A stretch of DNA of 64,000 nucleotides from Paracyclopina nana. Lineage: Eukaryota; Arthropoda; Copepoda; Cyclopoida; Cyclopettidae. Location of the stretch: the NCBI GenBank assembly GCA_019096065.1, contig JAGUCH010000004.1, forward strand, positions 4,216,001 through 4,280,000, in the 5' to 3' direction. This document shows, piece by piece, positions 1 through 8,858 of the stretch; position 1 is the first letter of the stretch; each line of letters starts with the position of its first letter. The notes below the pieces were generated by a model. It had not been told where the DNA came from and ran no database searches. It saw nothing but the letters and a program-made list of their open reading frames with translations. A program made the translations under genes and the position numbers.

Positions 1-3000
1 CTCGTGCTCAGAGAATGCTTGAATACCGTGCCAAACGACGTGGACGCTATCAGAGCCTTGCTCGAATATGGCCTCAAGGAGACTGACCTTACAGCTCTAG
101 ACACGATGAGCAGTGATGAAAATGAAGGCCGCTTTATCAAGCCACGATCGACGACCGCGGTTGGCCACTCCGAATACTACATGACAGATGAAGAGCTGCA
201 AGAGAAAAAGGCTCACGAAGAGCAAAGGCTGATCTCGAGAATTGATTGGGACCATTTATCATTGGGCCAGCGAGAGCTGCTCGCACAAAGGTTCACAATG
301 GTCAAGTACTTGGATAGGTTGGAATGCTATCTCGAGATTGTCGACCGATACCAACGCTACTCCAAGGACTTTTTCTTTGAAAAGGACTTTTACGTGAAAT
401 TCAGAGACATGCCCATTTTGGAGGCGACAATTGAGTTTGCTCATCAGGGGAAGAGTAGGGCTGTATCTGCCCTGTTCGATCGATACCCCCAAGATTTGGA
501 GCCATACCGGCTCACAATTTTGAGCAACTTTCCAGAGTCGCTCTCACCAGATGATTACTCAGATATGATTCCTTCGGTGCAAGATTTGATGGGAGATGCT
601 GCACACGAGAATTGCATCGATGCATCCCACGACTGGATCGATTACGAGTTCATCAAAGCCAAAGTGCCAGAACATGTCAAACAGGACAGGAGTCAATTCA
701 AAAAGATTCCTTTCATTGGCTACAAAACGTCGTCGACAGAGAGGCTCACTCGCGAGGCTCTAACACAATGGATTCACGAGAGAGCCAAGCACATCGAAAA
801 AGAAAGCTCACTTGTAGATCATGCTCTTGCACTACTTCAATATGCATCCGAGTACTGTGGCATCACTGTAGACTTGAGGCTCTATCACCAATTGACTACT
901 CTCGAGGCCATTTTCTATGACATGGAGAGCCCTGGCTCTTTGAGCCTTTGTCAAATGCAAAACATGTCCGATTTGGAGATTCTCGTCAAAATGATGGAGG
1001 CAAGCACAAACGAGAGCATTATTAGTGATGTGCGCAGATTCATGGTTCCCTACTTGGATCGATTGGAGCAAATGGAGGCTGGATCGCGGGCAAACCTACT
1101 GCAAAATTACTTGCTCAACTGTGCCACCACATCGTTAGCACTCCCCTTTGAAATCATCAAAAATTCGCAAGCTCAGCAGACCTCGGTGTTCATGTCGTTC
1201 GACGAGTGTGTCAACATTGGCCTGGATTGCATTTATGCACATGAGAGCACAGACGAGGAGAATGATGAGAGTGAAGCGATTGTCGAGTTGGCTAACTTTT
1301 TGAAAAAACGCTGCAAAAATCCCCTCGTGATGAGTGAAATTGAGGACATACTTGATATTATGAGGGCCATAAAGCTGCTGAAAAAATACAACATTCAAAA
1401 GTCACTGCACTATTTCAAAGCCTGTCGAAACGAAAAGAGTGCGATGGAGGAGTTGTTTATCCAAGTGGCTCGCAGAGCTGAGGGCAAAAAGCCCAGATTT
1501 ACAGCTCGCGAGTGGTCTGAAGTTTTGACCGACCTTCTCGAGCTAAGACGATTATTGCCTGTTGTCGATTTGTTCACATGTGTGGAAATTTTATGCGAGA
1601 GCCTCCTCTGCTCCGAAGTGGACGAAAACATGGCTCTGGTCGCGGATATCCTGGCCTACAAGCCTGCTGATGCACTCTTCAAAACCAAGTCAACCATGTT
1701 GTATGCCATGTCAGTCTACAGGATCGGCTCCATACCCGTGGAATCCAAGGAGAAGATTGTGGTCACCGCCTTTGAATACTTCCTTGATTCCTCCAAAGAT
1801 GTGGATGACCCCAACTTGGAGTTGGCCAAACGATGCCTCGACTTGGTCAAAGACGAGTCATCGAAAGGCCTACAAAAGTACTACGACCTCCTCGCTGCTC
1901 TGCAGTTGCTGCACGAATTTGGCCTTTCTATTTTGCCAATTGTCTTGCGCAATACTACCAATTACTTGCCTATTGTATCAAAAATTCTGCACATTGACCC
2001 CAAGGCCTATAAGAACGCACGGAAGATTTTAAGAGCTGTGAAGCTAATAGCAAGTGAGAGGTGTGTCAGCGTCAACGAGGCCCCAATGCTGGCTCTGATT
2101 GCTGAATTTGCTCTGAAAGCCAAGGACCATGACTATTGCATGTCAATCTGTGATTGGATGATGGAGAAGCCCACCAAGGAAGCCTGTCACGTGTGCTTGA
2201 AACTGGTTAATGCGGAGGACTTTGCTGATGTAGCAGCTAAGTCCAGGCTAGCCTCTTTTTGCGTCAATTTTTGTGACGAGGCTGACATAGAGGACATGCT
2301 GTTGACACGGATTAATCTCACGGATGAGATGCCTTTAGAAATGAGCCATGGAAGTGGCGTCGCAGCACAACAAAAGGAGGCTCAGAAGCCAGATGAACCG
2401 CAAATGAGTGATGCCCTAGCAAAAATAACTGCAAGTCAGCCTGCTGCTGCAGTCAACTTGATCCCTGTGGAAGCTGGCACCAAAGTGTTATCCAGCCTTT
2501 TTGGGCGTCTCTCTAAATTCAATCCAATTCTGCAATCTGGTACGAGTGACAACCAATCTGAGGCAGAGGCTGCCTCCAGTGAAGAGAGGATAATTTGCAG
2601 TCCTCGCAAAAAGTCCAAAACCATAGCTGTGAACGTGTTCTACGAAGATGCCTATCCCCAGAGCAGAATTGGCCAGTTGCACACCAACTTGGAAACGTAT
2701 GCATCAACTTGCAGTAGTGGGCCCATCGACAGAACCACACTGTCTTTGCTATCACGCCACTATAGAAATTGTTTCGAGTATGACGAAGAGGATCGCATCG
2801 AGTGGCCAGTTCTCAAAGATATTCTGCTCGTTCTGGTCGAGGAGGATACAGGGCTAGGCGTAACTTTGTTGTTGACAGAACTTTCGCAGCATCCGGAGAT
2901 TATAGCGGACTTTATCAACTACGACATAGCAGCAGCTACCAAGAAAAGGCTGCCGCCACTCGGCCTCTATTTAGCCTCCCTTCATGCGGGACAAAAGTTT

Positions 3001-3138
3001 GCTAAAACTAAAGCTGGGAACTTTGCTCCCGGAGCCTTATACTGTGCTTGTAAAGCTCTCCTCGATTGTTCTGCTGATGAGGATTCCATTTTTGGAAAGG
3101 CTGTTCAAATGGCTACCTGTGATGATGATGCAGAATAA
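1..3138 (+). CDS. NBAS: NBAS-like protein, Sec39-domain region to stop (5' partial)
   Basis: The frame is open from the first base, so the gene begins upstream of the window; 1,045 residues lie here without an intron. NBAS belongs to the NRZ/Dsl1 tethering complex that docks Golgi-derived vesicles at the ER, and it also takes part in nonsense-mediated decay. Recognition rests on the Sec39-type block around residues 125-180 (FFFEKDFYVKFRDMPILEAT, then LTILSNFPES) and on continuing helical similarity such as MVPYLDRLEQ and LCSEVDEN. The last 250 residues are low in conservation and carry a Ser/Glu-rich linker around residues 790-880. Vertebrate NBAS continues for several hundred residues beyond the Sec39 region, so this C-terminus looks short or diverged. 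The stop codon overlaps an AATAAA. METTL2 starts 65 bp downstream on the same strand. Confidence 0.85.
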   Translation, partial: LVLRECLNTVPNDVDAIRALLEYGLKETDLTALDTMSSDENEGRFIKPRSTTAVGHSEYYMTDEELQEKKAHEEQRLISRIDWDHLSLGQRELLAQRFTMVKYLDRLECYLEIVDRYQRYSKDFFFEKDFYVKFRDMPILEATIEFAHQGKSRAVSALFDRYPQDLEPYRLTILSNFPESLSPDDYSDMIPSVQDLMGDAAHENCIDASHDWIDYEFIKAKVPEHVKQDRSQFKKIPFIGYKTSSTERLTREALTQWIHERAKHIEKESSLVDHALALLQYASEYCGITVDLRLYHQLTTLEAIFYDMESPGSLSLCQMQNMSDLEILVKMMEASTNESIISDVRRFMVPYLDRLEQMEAGSRANLLQNYLLNCATTSLALPFEIIKNSQAQQTSVFMSFDECVNIGLDCIYAHESTDEENDESEAIVELANFLKKRCKNPLVMSEIEDILDIMRAIKLLKKYNIQKSLHYFKACRNEKSAMEELFIQVARRAEGKKPRFTAREWSEVLTDLLELRRLLPVVDLFTCVEILCESLLCSEVDENMALVADILAYKPADALFKTKSTMLYAMSVYRIGSIPVESKEKIVVTAFEYFLDSSKDVDDPNLELAKRCLDLVKDESSKGLQKYYDLLAALQLLHEFGLSILPIVLRNTTNYLPIVSKILHIDPKAYKNARKILRAVKLIASERCVSVNEAPMLALIAEFALKAKDHDYCMSICDWMMEKPTKEACHVCLKLVNAEDFADVAAKSRLASFCVNFCDEADIEDMLLTRINLTDEMPLEMSHGSGVAAQQKEAQKPDEPQMSDALAKITASQPAAAVNLIPVEAGTKVLSSLFGRLSKFNPILQSGTSDNQSEAEAASSEERIICSPRKKSKTIAVNVFYEDAYPQSRIGQLHTNLETYASTCSSGPIDRTTLSLLSRHYRNCFEYDEEDRIEWPVLKDILLVLVEEDTGLGVTLLLTELSQHPEIIADFINYDIAAATKKRLPPLGLYLASLHAGQKFAKTKAGNFAPGALYCACKALLDCSADEDSIFGKAVQMATCDDDAE

Positions 3139-3139
3139 A
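3134..3139 (+). terminator. Candidate poly(A) signal overlapping the NBAS stop codon
   Basis: AATAAA begins two bases before the TAA stop of the NBAS frame. It leaves about 60 bp before the next acceptor-like AG and start codon, a compact arrangement like intercistronic regions of trans-spliced operons. Confidence 0.5.
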
Positions 3140-3185
3140 TTATTGTTGTTATGTTCTTCATATCCACTTAATCATAATAGCAGTG

Positions 3186-3203
3186 ACTTACTTCTAGGTA
3201 GTG
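3186..3203 (+). promoter_or_regulatory. Acceptor-like pyrimidine-AG just upstream of METTL2 ATG
   Basis: The run ACTTACTTCTAG ends at 3197, six bases before the METTL2 start. No upstream exon is apparent, because the preceding sequence is the 3' end of NBAS 59 bp away. It could be a trans-splice acceptor, a cis acceptor for a 5'UTR intron, or chance. Confidence 0.35.
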
Positions 3204-4091
3204 ATGGCCAGTGAAAAGCGACCCCAGTTTGGTAATCGCTATTTAACAGAGGAAGAAGACGTGTTCAAGCATAACGCGTGGGACGATGTCACTTGGACTG
3301 ATGAACAGGAGGAAGAGGCCAAAAAGATGGTGGAGAAGAATAGCTCATCGAACTTTAGCGAGACTGAAAGAGAAAGGCTGAGAATGGAGGCTGATGTGCA
3401 GTGGGACAAGTTCTACAAAATACATCGCAACCGATTCTTCAAGGATCGCAATTGGTTGTTCACAGAGTTTCCAGAATTGAACGAGCTCAAGGATGGCAAT
3501 ATTCTTGAACTTGGGTGTGGAGCTGGCAACACTGTCTACCCTATCCTGGAGAGCAACATCTCCCCTGGCCTCAAAGTTTATTGCTGCGACTTTGCGGAGA
3601 GTGCCATTGAGGCTGTTAAAGAGCATGCCTTGTACGAGGAAGGCCAAGGTCGTGTCCATCCATTTGTACTGGATATGTCTCAATTGGAATGGTCAGTACC
3701 ATTCCCTGAGGAGAGCCTAGACATCGTTATACTCGTGTTTGCGCTCTCTGCCCTGGAGCCATCAGACATGAAGGCCACTATTAATAACATAAAGAAGTAC
3801 TTGAAGCCTGGAGGACTTGTTCTCTTCAGGGACTATGGCCGCTATGACCTTGCGCAGTTGAGGTTTAAGCCTGGCAAATGCTTGGATGCAAACTTTTATG
3901 TCCGTGGAGATGGCACTAAATGCTACTTTTTCGAGGAAGAGGACATCAAAGATATCTTTTGTGGCCAAGGTTTCGATCTGGAGCAGCTCAAGGTTGACCG
4001 CAGGCTGCAGGTGAACCGAGCCACCCAGCAAAAAATGTACCGTGTTTGGATACAGTGCAAGTTCAGAAAGACGAAAAATAAAGCAGTTTGA
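3204..4091 (+). CDS. METTL2: tRNA N3-methylcytidine methyltransferase METTL2
   Basis: This intronless gene encodes a 295-residue SAM-dependent methyltransferase that makes 3-methylcytidine in the anticodon loop of a subset of cytosolic tRNAs (Thr and Arg in other animals). The N-terminal QFGNRYL...FKHNAWDDVTW block is typical of METTL2/METTL8. The SAM-binding motif I is LELGCGAGNTV (about 101-111), followed by YCCDFAESAIE, LDIVILVFALSAL, the LKPGGLVLFRDYGRYD block and the family C-terminus DRRLQVNRATQQKMYRVWIQ. The first ATG in frame after the upstream acceptor-like AG is chosen; a GTG codon directly before it is not needed. Length is shorter than vertebrate METTL2 because the low-complexity insert before motif I is absent. 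It sits in a tight forward cluster between NBAS and the acyl carrier protein. Confidence 0.93.
   Translation: MASEKRPQFGNRYLTEEEDVFKHNAWDDVTWTDEQEEEAKKMVEKNSSSNFSETERERLRMEADVQWDKFYKIHRNRFFKDRNWLFTEFPELNELKDGNILELGCGAGNTVYPILESNISPGLKVYCCDFAESAIEAVKEHALYEEGQGRVHPFVLDMSQLEWSVPFPEESLDIVILVFALSALEPSDMKATINNIKKYLKPGGLVLFRDYGRYDLAQLRFKPGKCLDANFYVRGDGTKCYFFEEEDIKDIFCGQGFDLEQLKVDRRLQVNRATQQKMYRVWIQCKFRKTKNKAV
4077..4082 (+). terminator. Candidate poly(A) signal inside the METTL2 C-terminal codons
   Basis: AATAAA lies within the last coding codons (Lys-Asn-Lys-Ala-Val-stop), seven bases before the TGA. If used, the METTL2 3'UTR would be only tens of bases, which fits the 92-bp gap to the next start codon. 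Confidence 0.4.
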
Positions 4092-4183
4092 ATTTTCCGC
4101 CAAATCGAGCACAGCACTCTACTGGTGTAAACAAAGTTGTCCACCGACTTCTCTATCGCAGCTACAGACAGCAGAACACAACA

Positions 4184-4759
<576 letters not shown>

Positions 4760-4761
<2 letters not shown>

Positions 4762-4781
4762 TAAAAAACGAGAACAATAAA
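4760..4781 (+). terminator. Candidate tandem poly(A) signals of NDUFAB1
   Basis: Two AATAAA hexamers, at 4760-4765 (overlapping the TAA stop) and 4776-4781, mark the likely end of the forward three-gene cluster. The next gene is on the opposite strand. Confidence 0.55.
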
Positions 4782-5110
4782 CTTTTAGGGAAGAAGCTCG
4801 AAAGCTATTTTATTTAGGGAAAAAAATCATCTAAATAGTAAATGACAATGAGCATTTACATAAATGTTGTACATAGCAGAAGCAAAAATATGAATTGTGC
4901 AGTCTTTGAATTATAGTATACAGTGGGGGGAGAGAATAGCTTTTGTACCAAATGTCACAAGAAGGCTTGCTGAACCAGGGGGGGAGGAAAGGGAATAATA
5001 CTCTACACAATGGCCACGAGTGATGCGACCAAAGCGTGAGCAAGTTGCCGTCATTCAACTTTACAATGGCAGCAAGTATAGTCATCAATCTCGCCTACGA
5101 GAATGGATGA

Positions 5111-6499
5111 TTAACTGTCAAATCTTAAAAATTGATGCAATGTTGGGCCGTTCTTGCCAAGCGGATCTTGAGGCAAAGTGAGAAGATCCCCAATGAAAGT
5201 AGGCTGGACGAGACGGTTTTTGATAACGTCCCTGTACGTGATCATCTTGCTCCAATTGTCTTGAAACCTGTCTCTAGAGACAACGATGCCTTCGTTTTGC
5301 TTGGCCACATCCAAGATCATCAAGTCATCGTCGGATCGGATCAACTCAGAGCCGGCAAATCTTGAGGGACACTCGTGCAACACTCCTATCTGCTTCAATT
5401 GCTCCATCAAATCAATATCCTCTTGCAAAAGCTTGGGCACATGCTTCACAATTATGATGATATCAGAGTCATCATAGCCCATCTTCTTGAAGTATTCGTA
5501 ACAGATGAGCAACCCCTTTGCTGAGAAGGTTTGATTGCGTCCATGCTGGAAGGCCACGTTGCAGCCGTCAATGACAACTGGTCTGAATGATCCTCTAGAG
5601 CGCTTCTTTCTAGTAGAGGGCAACGCCCTATAGCCATTATTATGTGCTACTGGTGAAGGTGAAGGCCTTTGGGGAGGTGACACGCTAGCCTTCTTCGCGG
5701 CTACTTTGGCATACTGGCTGGTGGAAGAAGAAGTCTTAGGCTGAAAACCAACAGCTTCGTTCATTTTCATCTCGAGCAATGAGGCATCCAAAGCTAATTT
5801 TAGCTGGGAATTGAACAGGTCTTCATTGAAGAACTCCTCTTTGGGCCCAAACTTGGCAGCTAATTTGCTGCTCATCGAAGCTGGTGGTGGCTTGGGCGCG
5901 AGCCTGACTTCCTCCAACTCATCCACAGAGAAGATCCTCTCAGTAGGAAATTTTGGTACCGCAGCAGCTGTTCTAGACCCTGAGGCCTCGGATGAAGTGA
6001 GATGCTGAAAATGATCTCTGTATTCAGGATTTTCCTGCTGATTTGGATCCATCGACAACTTGATAGCCAAGGCGATCATGTCCTCGTCGTTGCTCGGCGG
6101 AGGAGTTGGTGGCTTAGCCAGGGACTTTTTGGACTCCTCGATTGCTCTTCTGATCTGCTCCTCAGTGTCCATTCCATCCAACTCGGACTCTTTCATGGCC
6201 AACTCCAACTGCTGTTCGTAGGTCAATTCTGCCAATTTCAAGTCCTCTTCCCATGTTGGTCTTGGCTCTTTGTGAACCACGTCTGCAACAGCGCTGAGAC
6301 CTCTGGATTGATGATTCGGAGCCGTCCTCATGATGCGAGACATGGGTTGTCTGGGTGTTTGAAGGTCCTTCAAGGAGTTCCTGATGGCCCTCAAGATGTC
6401 CTCTTCCGAGGTCTCCTCGTCCACGCGGGTGTTCATGTCGAGATGAGCCATGTGAACGTGTGAAGTCATAAATCTGGACAAAGAAAACGCTTGGGTCAA
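5111..6499 (-). CDS. UIM-repeat NYN/PIN-like ribonuclease (Regnase/N4BP1-related)
   Basis: One uninterrupted frame of 462 residues. The C-terminal domain (about 304-450) is a Zc3h12a-type NYN domain, the metal-dependent endoribonuclease fold of Regnase-1, N4BP1 and KHNYN. Candidate metal-binding acids are Asp311 in VIDGCNVAF, Asp390-392 in IRSDDDLMILD and Asp410 in IVVSRDRF. No CCCH zinc finger follows the domain and no KH domain precedes it. Instead the N-terminal half has five ubiquitin-interacting-motif-like helices with the acidic...Ala-x-x-x-Ser pattern: EEDILRAIRNS (about 32), YEQQLELAMKES (94), EEQIRRAIEES (113), DEDMIALAIKLS (138) and NSQLKLALDAS (230). A role in ubiquitin-directed RNA decay is inference. 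The start is uncertain: a TTTGTCCAG acceptor-like site lies just before the second ATG (residue 11). It is divergent from the LAMP gene across about 500 bp. Confidence 0.85.
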   Translation of the reverse strand: MTQAFSLSRFMTSHVHMAHLDMNTRVDEETSEEDILRAIRNSLKDLQTPRQPMSRIMRTAPNHQSRGLSAVADVVHKEPRPTWEEDLKLAELTYEQQLELAMKESELDGMDTEEQIRRAIEESKKSLAKPPTPPPSNDEDMIALAIKLSMDPNQQENPEYRDHFQHLTSSEASGSRTAAAVPKFPTERIFSVDELEEVRLAPKPPPASMSSKLAAKFGPKEEFFNEDLFNSQLKLALDASLLEMKMNEAVGFQPKTSSSTSQYAKVAAKKASVSPPQRPSPSPVAHNNGYRALPSTRKKRSRGSFRPVVIDGCNVAFQHGRNQTFSAKGLLICYEYFKKMGYDDSDIIIIVKHVPKLLQEDIDLMEQLKQIGVLHECPSRFAGSELIRSDDDLMILDVAKQNEGIVVSRDRFQDNWSKMITYRDVIKNRLVQPTFIGDLLTLPQDPLGKNGPTLHQFLRFDS

Positions 6500-6997
6500 A
6501 TCGCAACGGAATCTTATCGCCGACTAATCCCTATAATACGCGAACGTCGCAATAACGACGTTGCCTAGGCGGTAGGCGCGACGACCGCTTTCGACAGAAA
6601 TCGGAAAATGACGCAAGTTTGGATAACGCGTCGCAACTCACCGGATGTAGGGACACTAATTATCACGGATAATCGGGAGCCGATAGGATTTGTGTCTAGA
6701 ATTGATTGTAGACAACGCTGGCATGTTTTCACGCGAGAAAAACAACGTTTAACTGAGTGATGACCTCTCAGTTGTTGCGTAAGCTTTGTTCCATGCGAAG
6801 CACTGTTACTTTGCAAGTCAGCACTCTTAAAATGGACAATAATAGCTAGAAAACGCCGGAATGCAATGGGATTGGATGGGCTGCCGATGTGATAACTCTA
6901 CCAAAGGCCTTGAGCAAAAAGTTGAACCAAGGCGCGCGTGTTTCAAGCCAACGTGCGAATATTTGCTTTCCTCCTTCATTTTGGCGAGAAAAACAGC
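6500..6997. promoter_or_regulatory. Divergent intergenic region between NYN and LAMP genes
   Basis: About 500 bp separate two divergent start codons, so this should hold both promoters. I see no TATA box or other clear core element. Several CG-containing words (GCGACG, ACGCGAACG) cluster at 6530-6600, on the NYN side. Confidence 0.4.
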
Positions 6998-8070
6998 ATG
7001 GCTCGAATTTCTATTGTTGTACTTTTGTTTACTTTGGTTTTGGCGATTTTGGCAAAAGAGGCGGAATGTCATCGTAAACGTGGGTCTTCCCTTCTTATTC
7101 TTATGTCGCTTGATAATTATTACTTGCTACATTTCCGTAGGTAATTACTGGGTTGTGTATGACTACCAGAGTAAGCTGGACAAGGAGCGGCATCGGAGGC
7201 CTAGTTCGTGCATTTTGGCCGGGTTTGATGCCAAAATAATATACAACAACCAAGAAATTGCCATACCTTCGAACTCTACCGCAAGGAATCACACTTGCAC
7301 TCTGTCAGCCGACTCTGACATGAGCCAGAAGTTTGTCATCTCGTGGGGAGAGCCTCCATCTTCTCTTTCACTCTACTTTGTTCAAGACAACGTAAGGCAT
7401 ATCCCATGCATATTGTAGTTCATTATTTTTTGAGAATCGTGTGTGCTTGCAGGGAACGGATCCCTACAACAGTTTGGATAAAGTTGAGGTGTCATCTGCC
7501 GAGGCCGACAATGGCTATTCCTTGACAGCCTCAACAGCCTCTGGCTTGAATTTAATGCGAGCTCCTCAATTATTCGCATTTTACTGCCACCATCCTTTAA
7601 ATATTTCATTGGATGGATCATTGCAAAAACTCTCGTCGCAAAATGCCACAGAAGGTAAGCAATTCTTAAAGTGTGCTGAAGTGTTTAGTATGTTATGCAC
7701 TTATATTTAGACGGTGATGGTGTTGCTAATGCTAAAAGTGAGGAAAAAGTAGAAGTAACGCTGGTTTTGCACAATGTCCGCGTAGAACCTTTCCGCCGAG
7801 AGCGCCATTACGATGACTTTACTCATCTCAAGTTTGATTGCAACAAAGGCTGGCCGTACTCTTGGGTCAATCCGGCTATAGGCTCGGCCTTGCTCGTCTC
7901 CTCTTTGGGATTCTTCGTAGCCTTTTTCTTGAGGTAACCGTGACCGCCTCGTTTATCTTAATTAGAGCTTGAACGTTGAAAATGCACGCGGGGTCTCCTT
8001 TTTTAGGTACAAGAAGAGGTCGAGGAGATATTCTAATCTTAGGGAAGAATCTGAGGCTCCCTCAACTTAG
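6998..8070 (+). CDS. LAMP-family lysosomal membrane glycoprotein
   Basis: Five exons joined in phase: 6998-7073, 7141-7391, 7453-7654, 7711-7933 and 8007-8070, giving 271 residues. Exon 1 encodes a signal peptide (MARISIVVLLFTLVLAILA). The lumenal part has one LAMP domain: the WVVYDY...CILAGFDAKIIY start, paired cysteines, several Asn-X-Ser/Thr sites, and a final strand VEVTLVLHNVRVEPF before a Cys. One membrane helix (about 229-250) is followed by a basic tail RYKKRSRRYSNL, which contains a Y-x-x-hydrophobic sorting signal (YSNL) as expected for AP-dependent lysosomal delivery. Exon 5 supplies the whole tail; without that splice the frame would end at TAA directly after the helix. One LAMP domain rather than two makes it more like LAMP5/CD68 or insect Lamp1 than vertebrate LAMP1. 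Confidence 0.85.
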
Positions 8071-8858
8071 AAAACTATTTTTACACCCTATTTATGGTAA
8101 TAAATGGAGAAAGTTCCACTTTTATTGTGCAAAAACTAGTAGTTGCGAAGAATTTGCCTCAAAGTTGGAGGAGGATTCATGTCAGATCCAACAACATAAG
8201 TCAGATTGTTAGTCTTTGCTCAATTCACTTTTGAGTATTTGAGCTAAAACTGTTTTGACAAAGTTGTGCAAGGATTTTTTTTAAATATGCAGCGTTTTTC
8301 CTCTGCTTGTCTTCTAGTTGCTGCTGCGATAAAAGTTGCATCGCAGCAGCAGTGCCTAAGCAACTGCCTCCTTTTGTTACAGCAATAGATTTACATTGCA
8401 ATAGTATCCGCCTGCAACACGATTCTTGCTAAGCACACACACTTTTCTCACTAGCTAAGCGTGCTCCCCTCAACCGTTACCCATTCTATAATGATTGATA
8501 TCGCCTTTGTCGCATGATTTACCTTCTGTGCGGATGAAGTTGGGCAAATCCGAGCGTAAATCTTAGCCAAGTGCGAAGGCACACGTTCTACGTGCGCCAA
8601 TATTTGCTTGGCGTTGAAGAAGGAGGAGAGGTGTAACAAATTGAGCCAGGAAACTTCTTTGACAGCTTTAATTCTTTTATCATCATCAGAGAAGTGTGTG
8701 CGATTGCGTGTTATCTGGGGCGATAAGGAAAATGGAGCTGTCTGACGAAATCTTTGAGGGTTTTATTTTTGTGAGTGCGTCATATTAACTACAGCACTAG
8801 TGAACTGTTAGCATCTCTGCACTGCAGTTACAAAGGTCTTCTTCGTCTATTGTCTTCT
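8071..8858. other. Convergent intergenic region, no gene seen
   Basis: This lies between the 3' ends of the forward LAMP gene and the reverse GABA-B receptor gene and must contain both 3'UTRs. A TGCTGCTGCGAT / ATCGCAGCAGCAG inverted pair at about 8318-8350 could form a small hairpin. No further coding signal is apparent. Confidence 0.5.
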
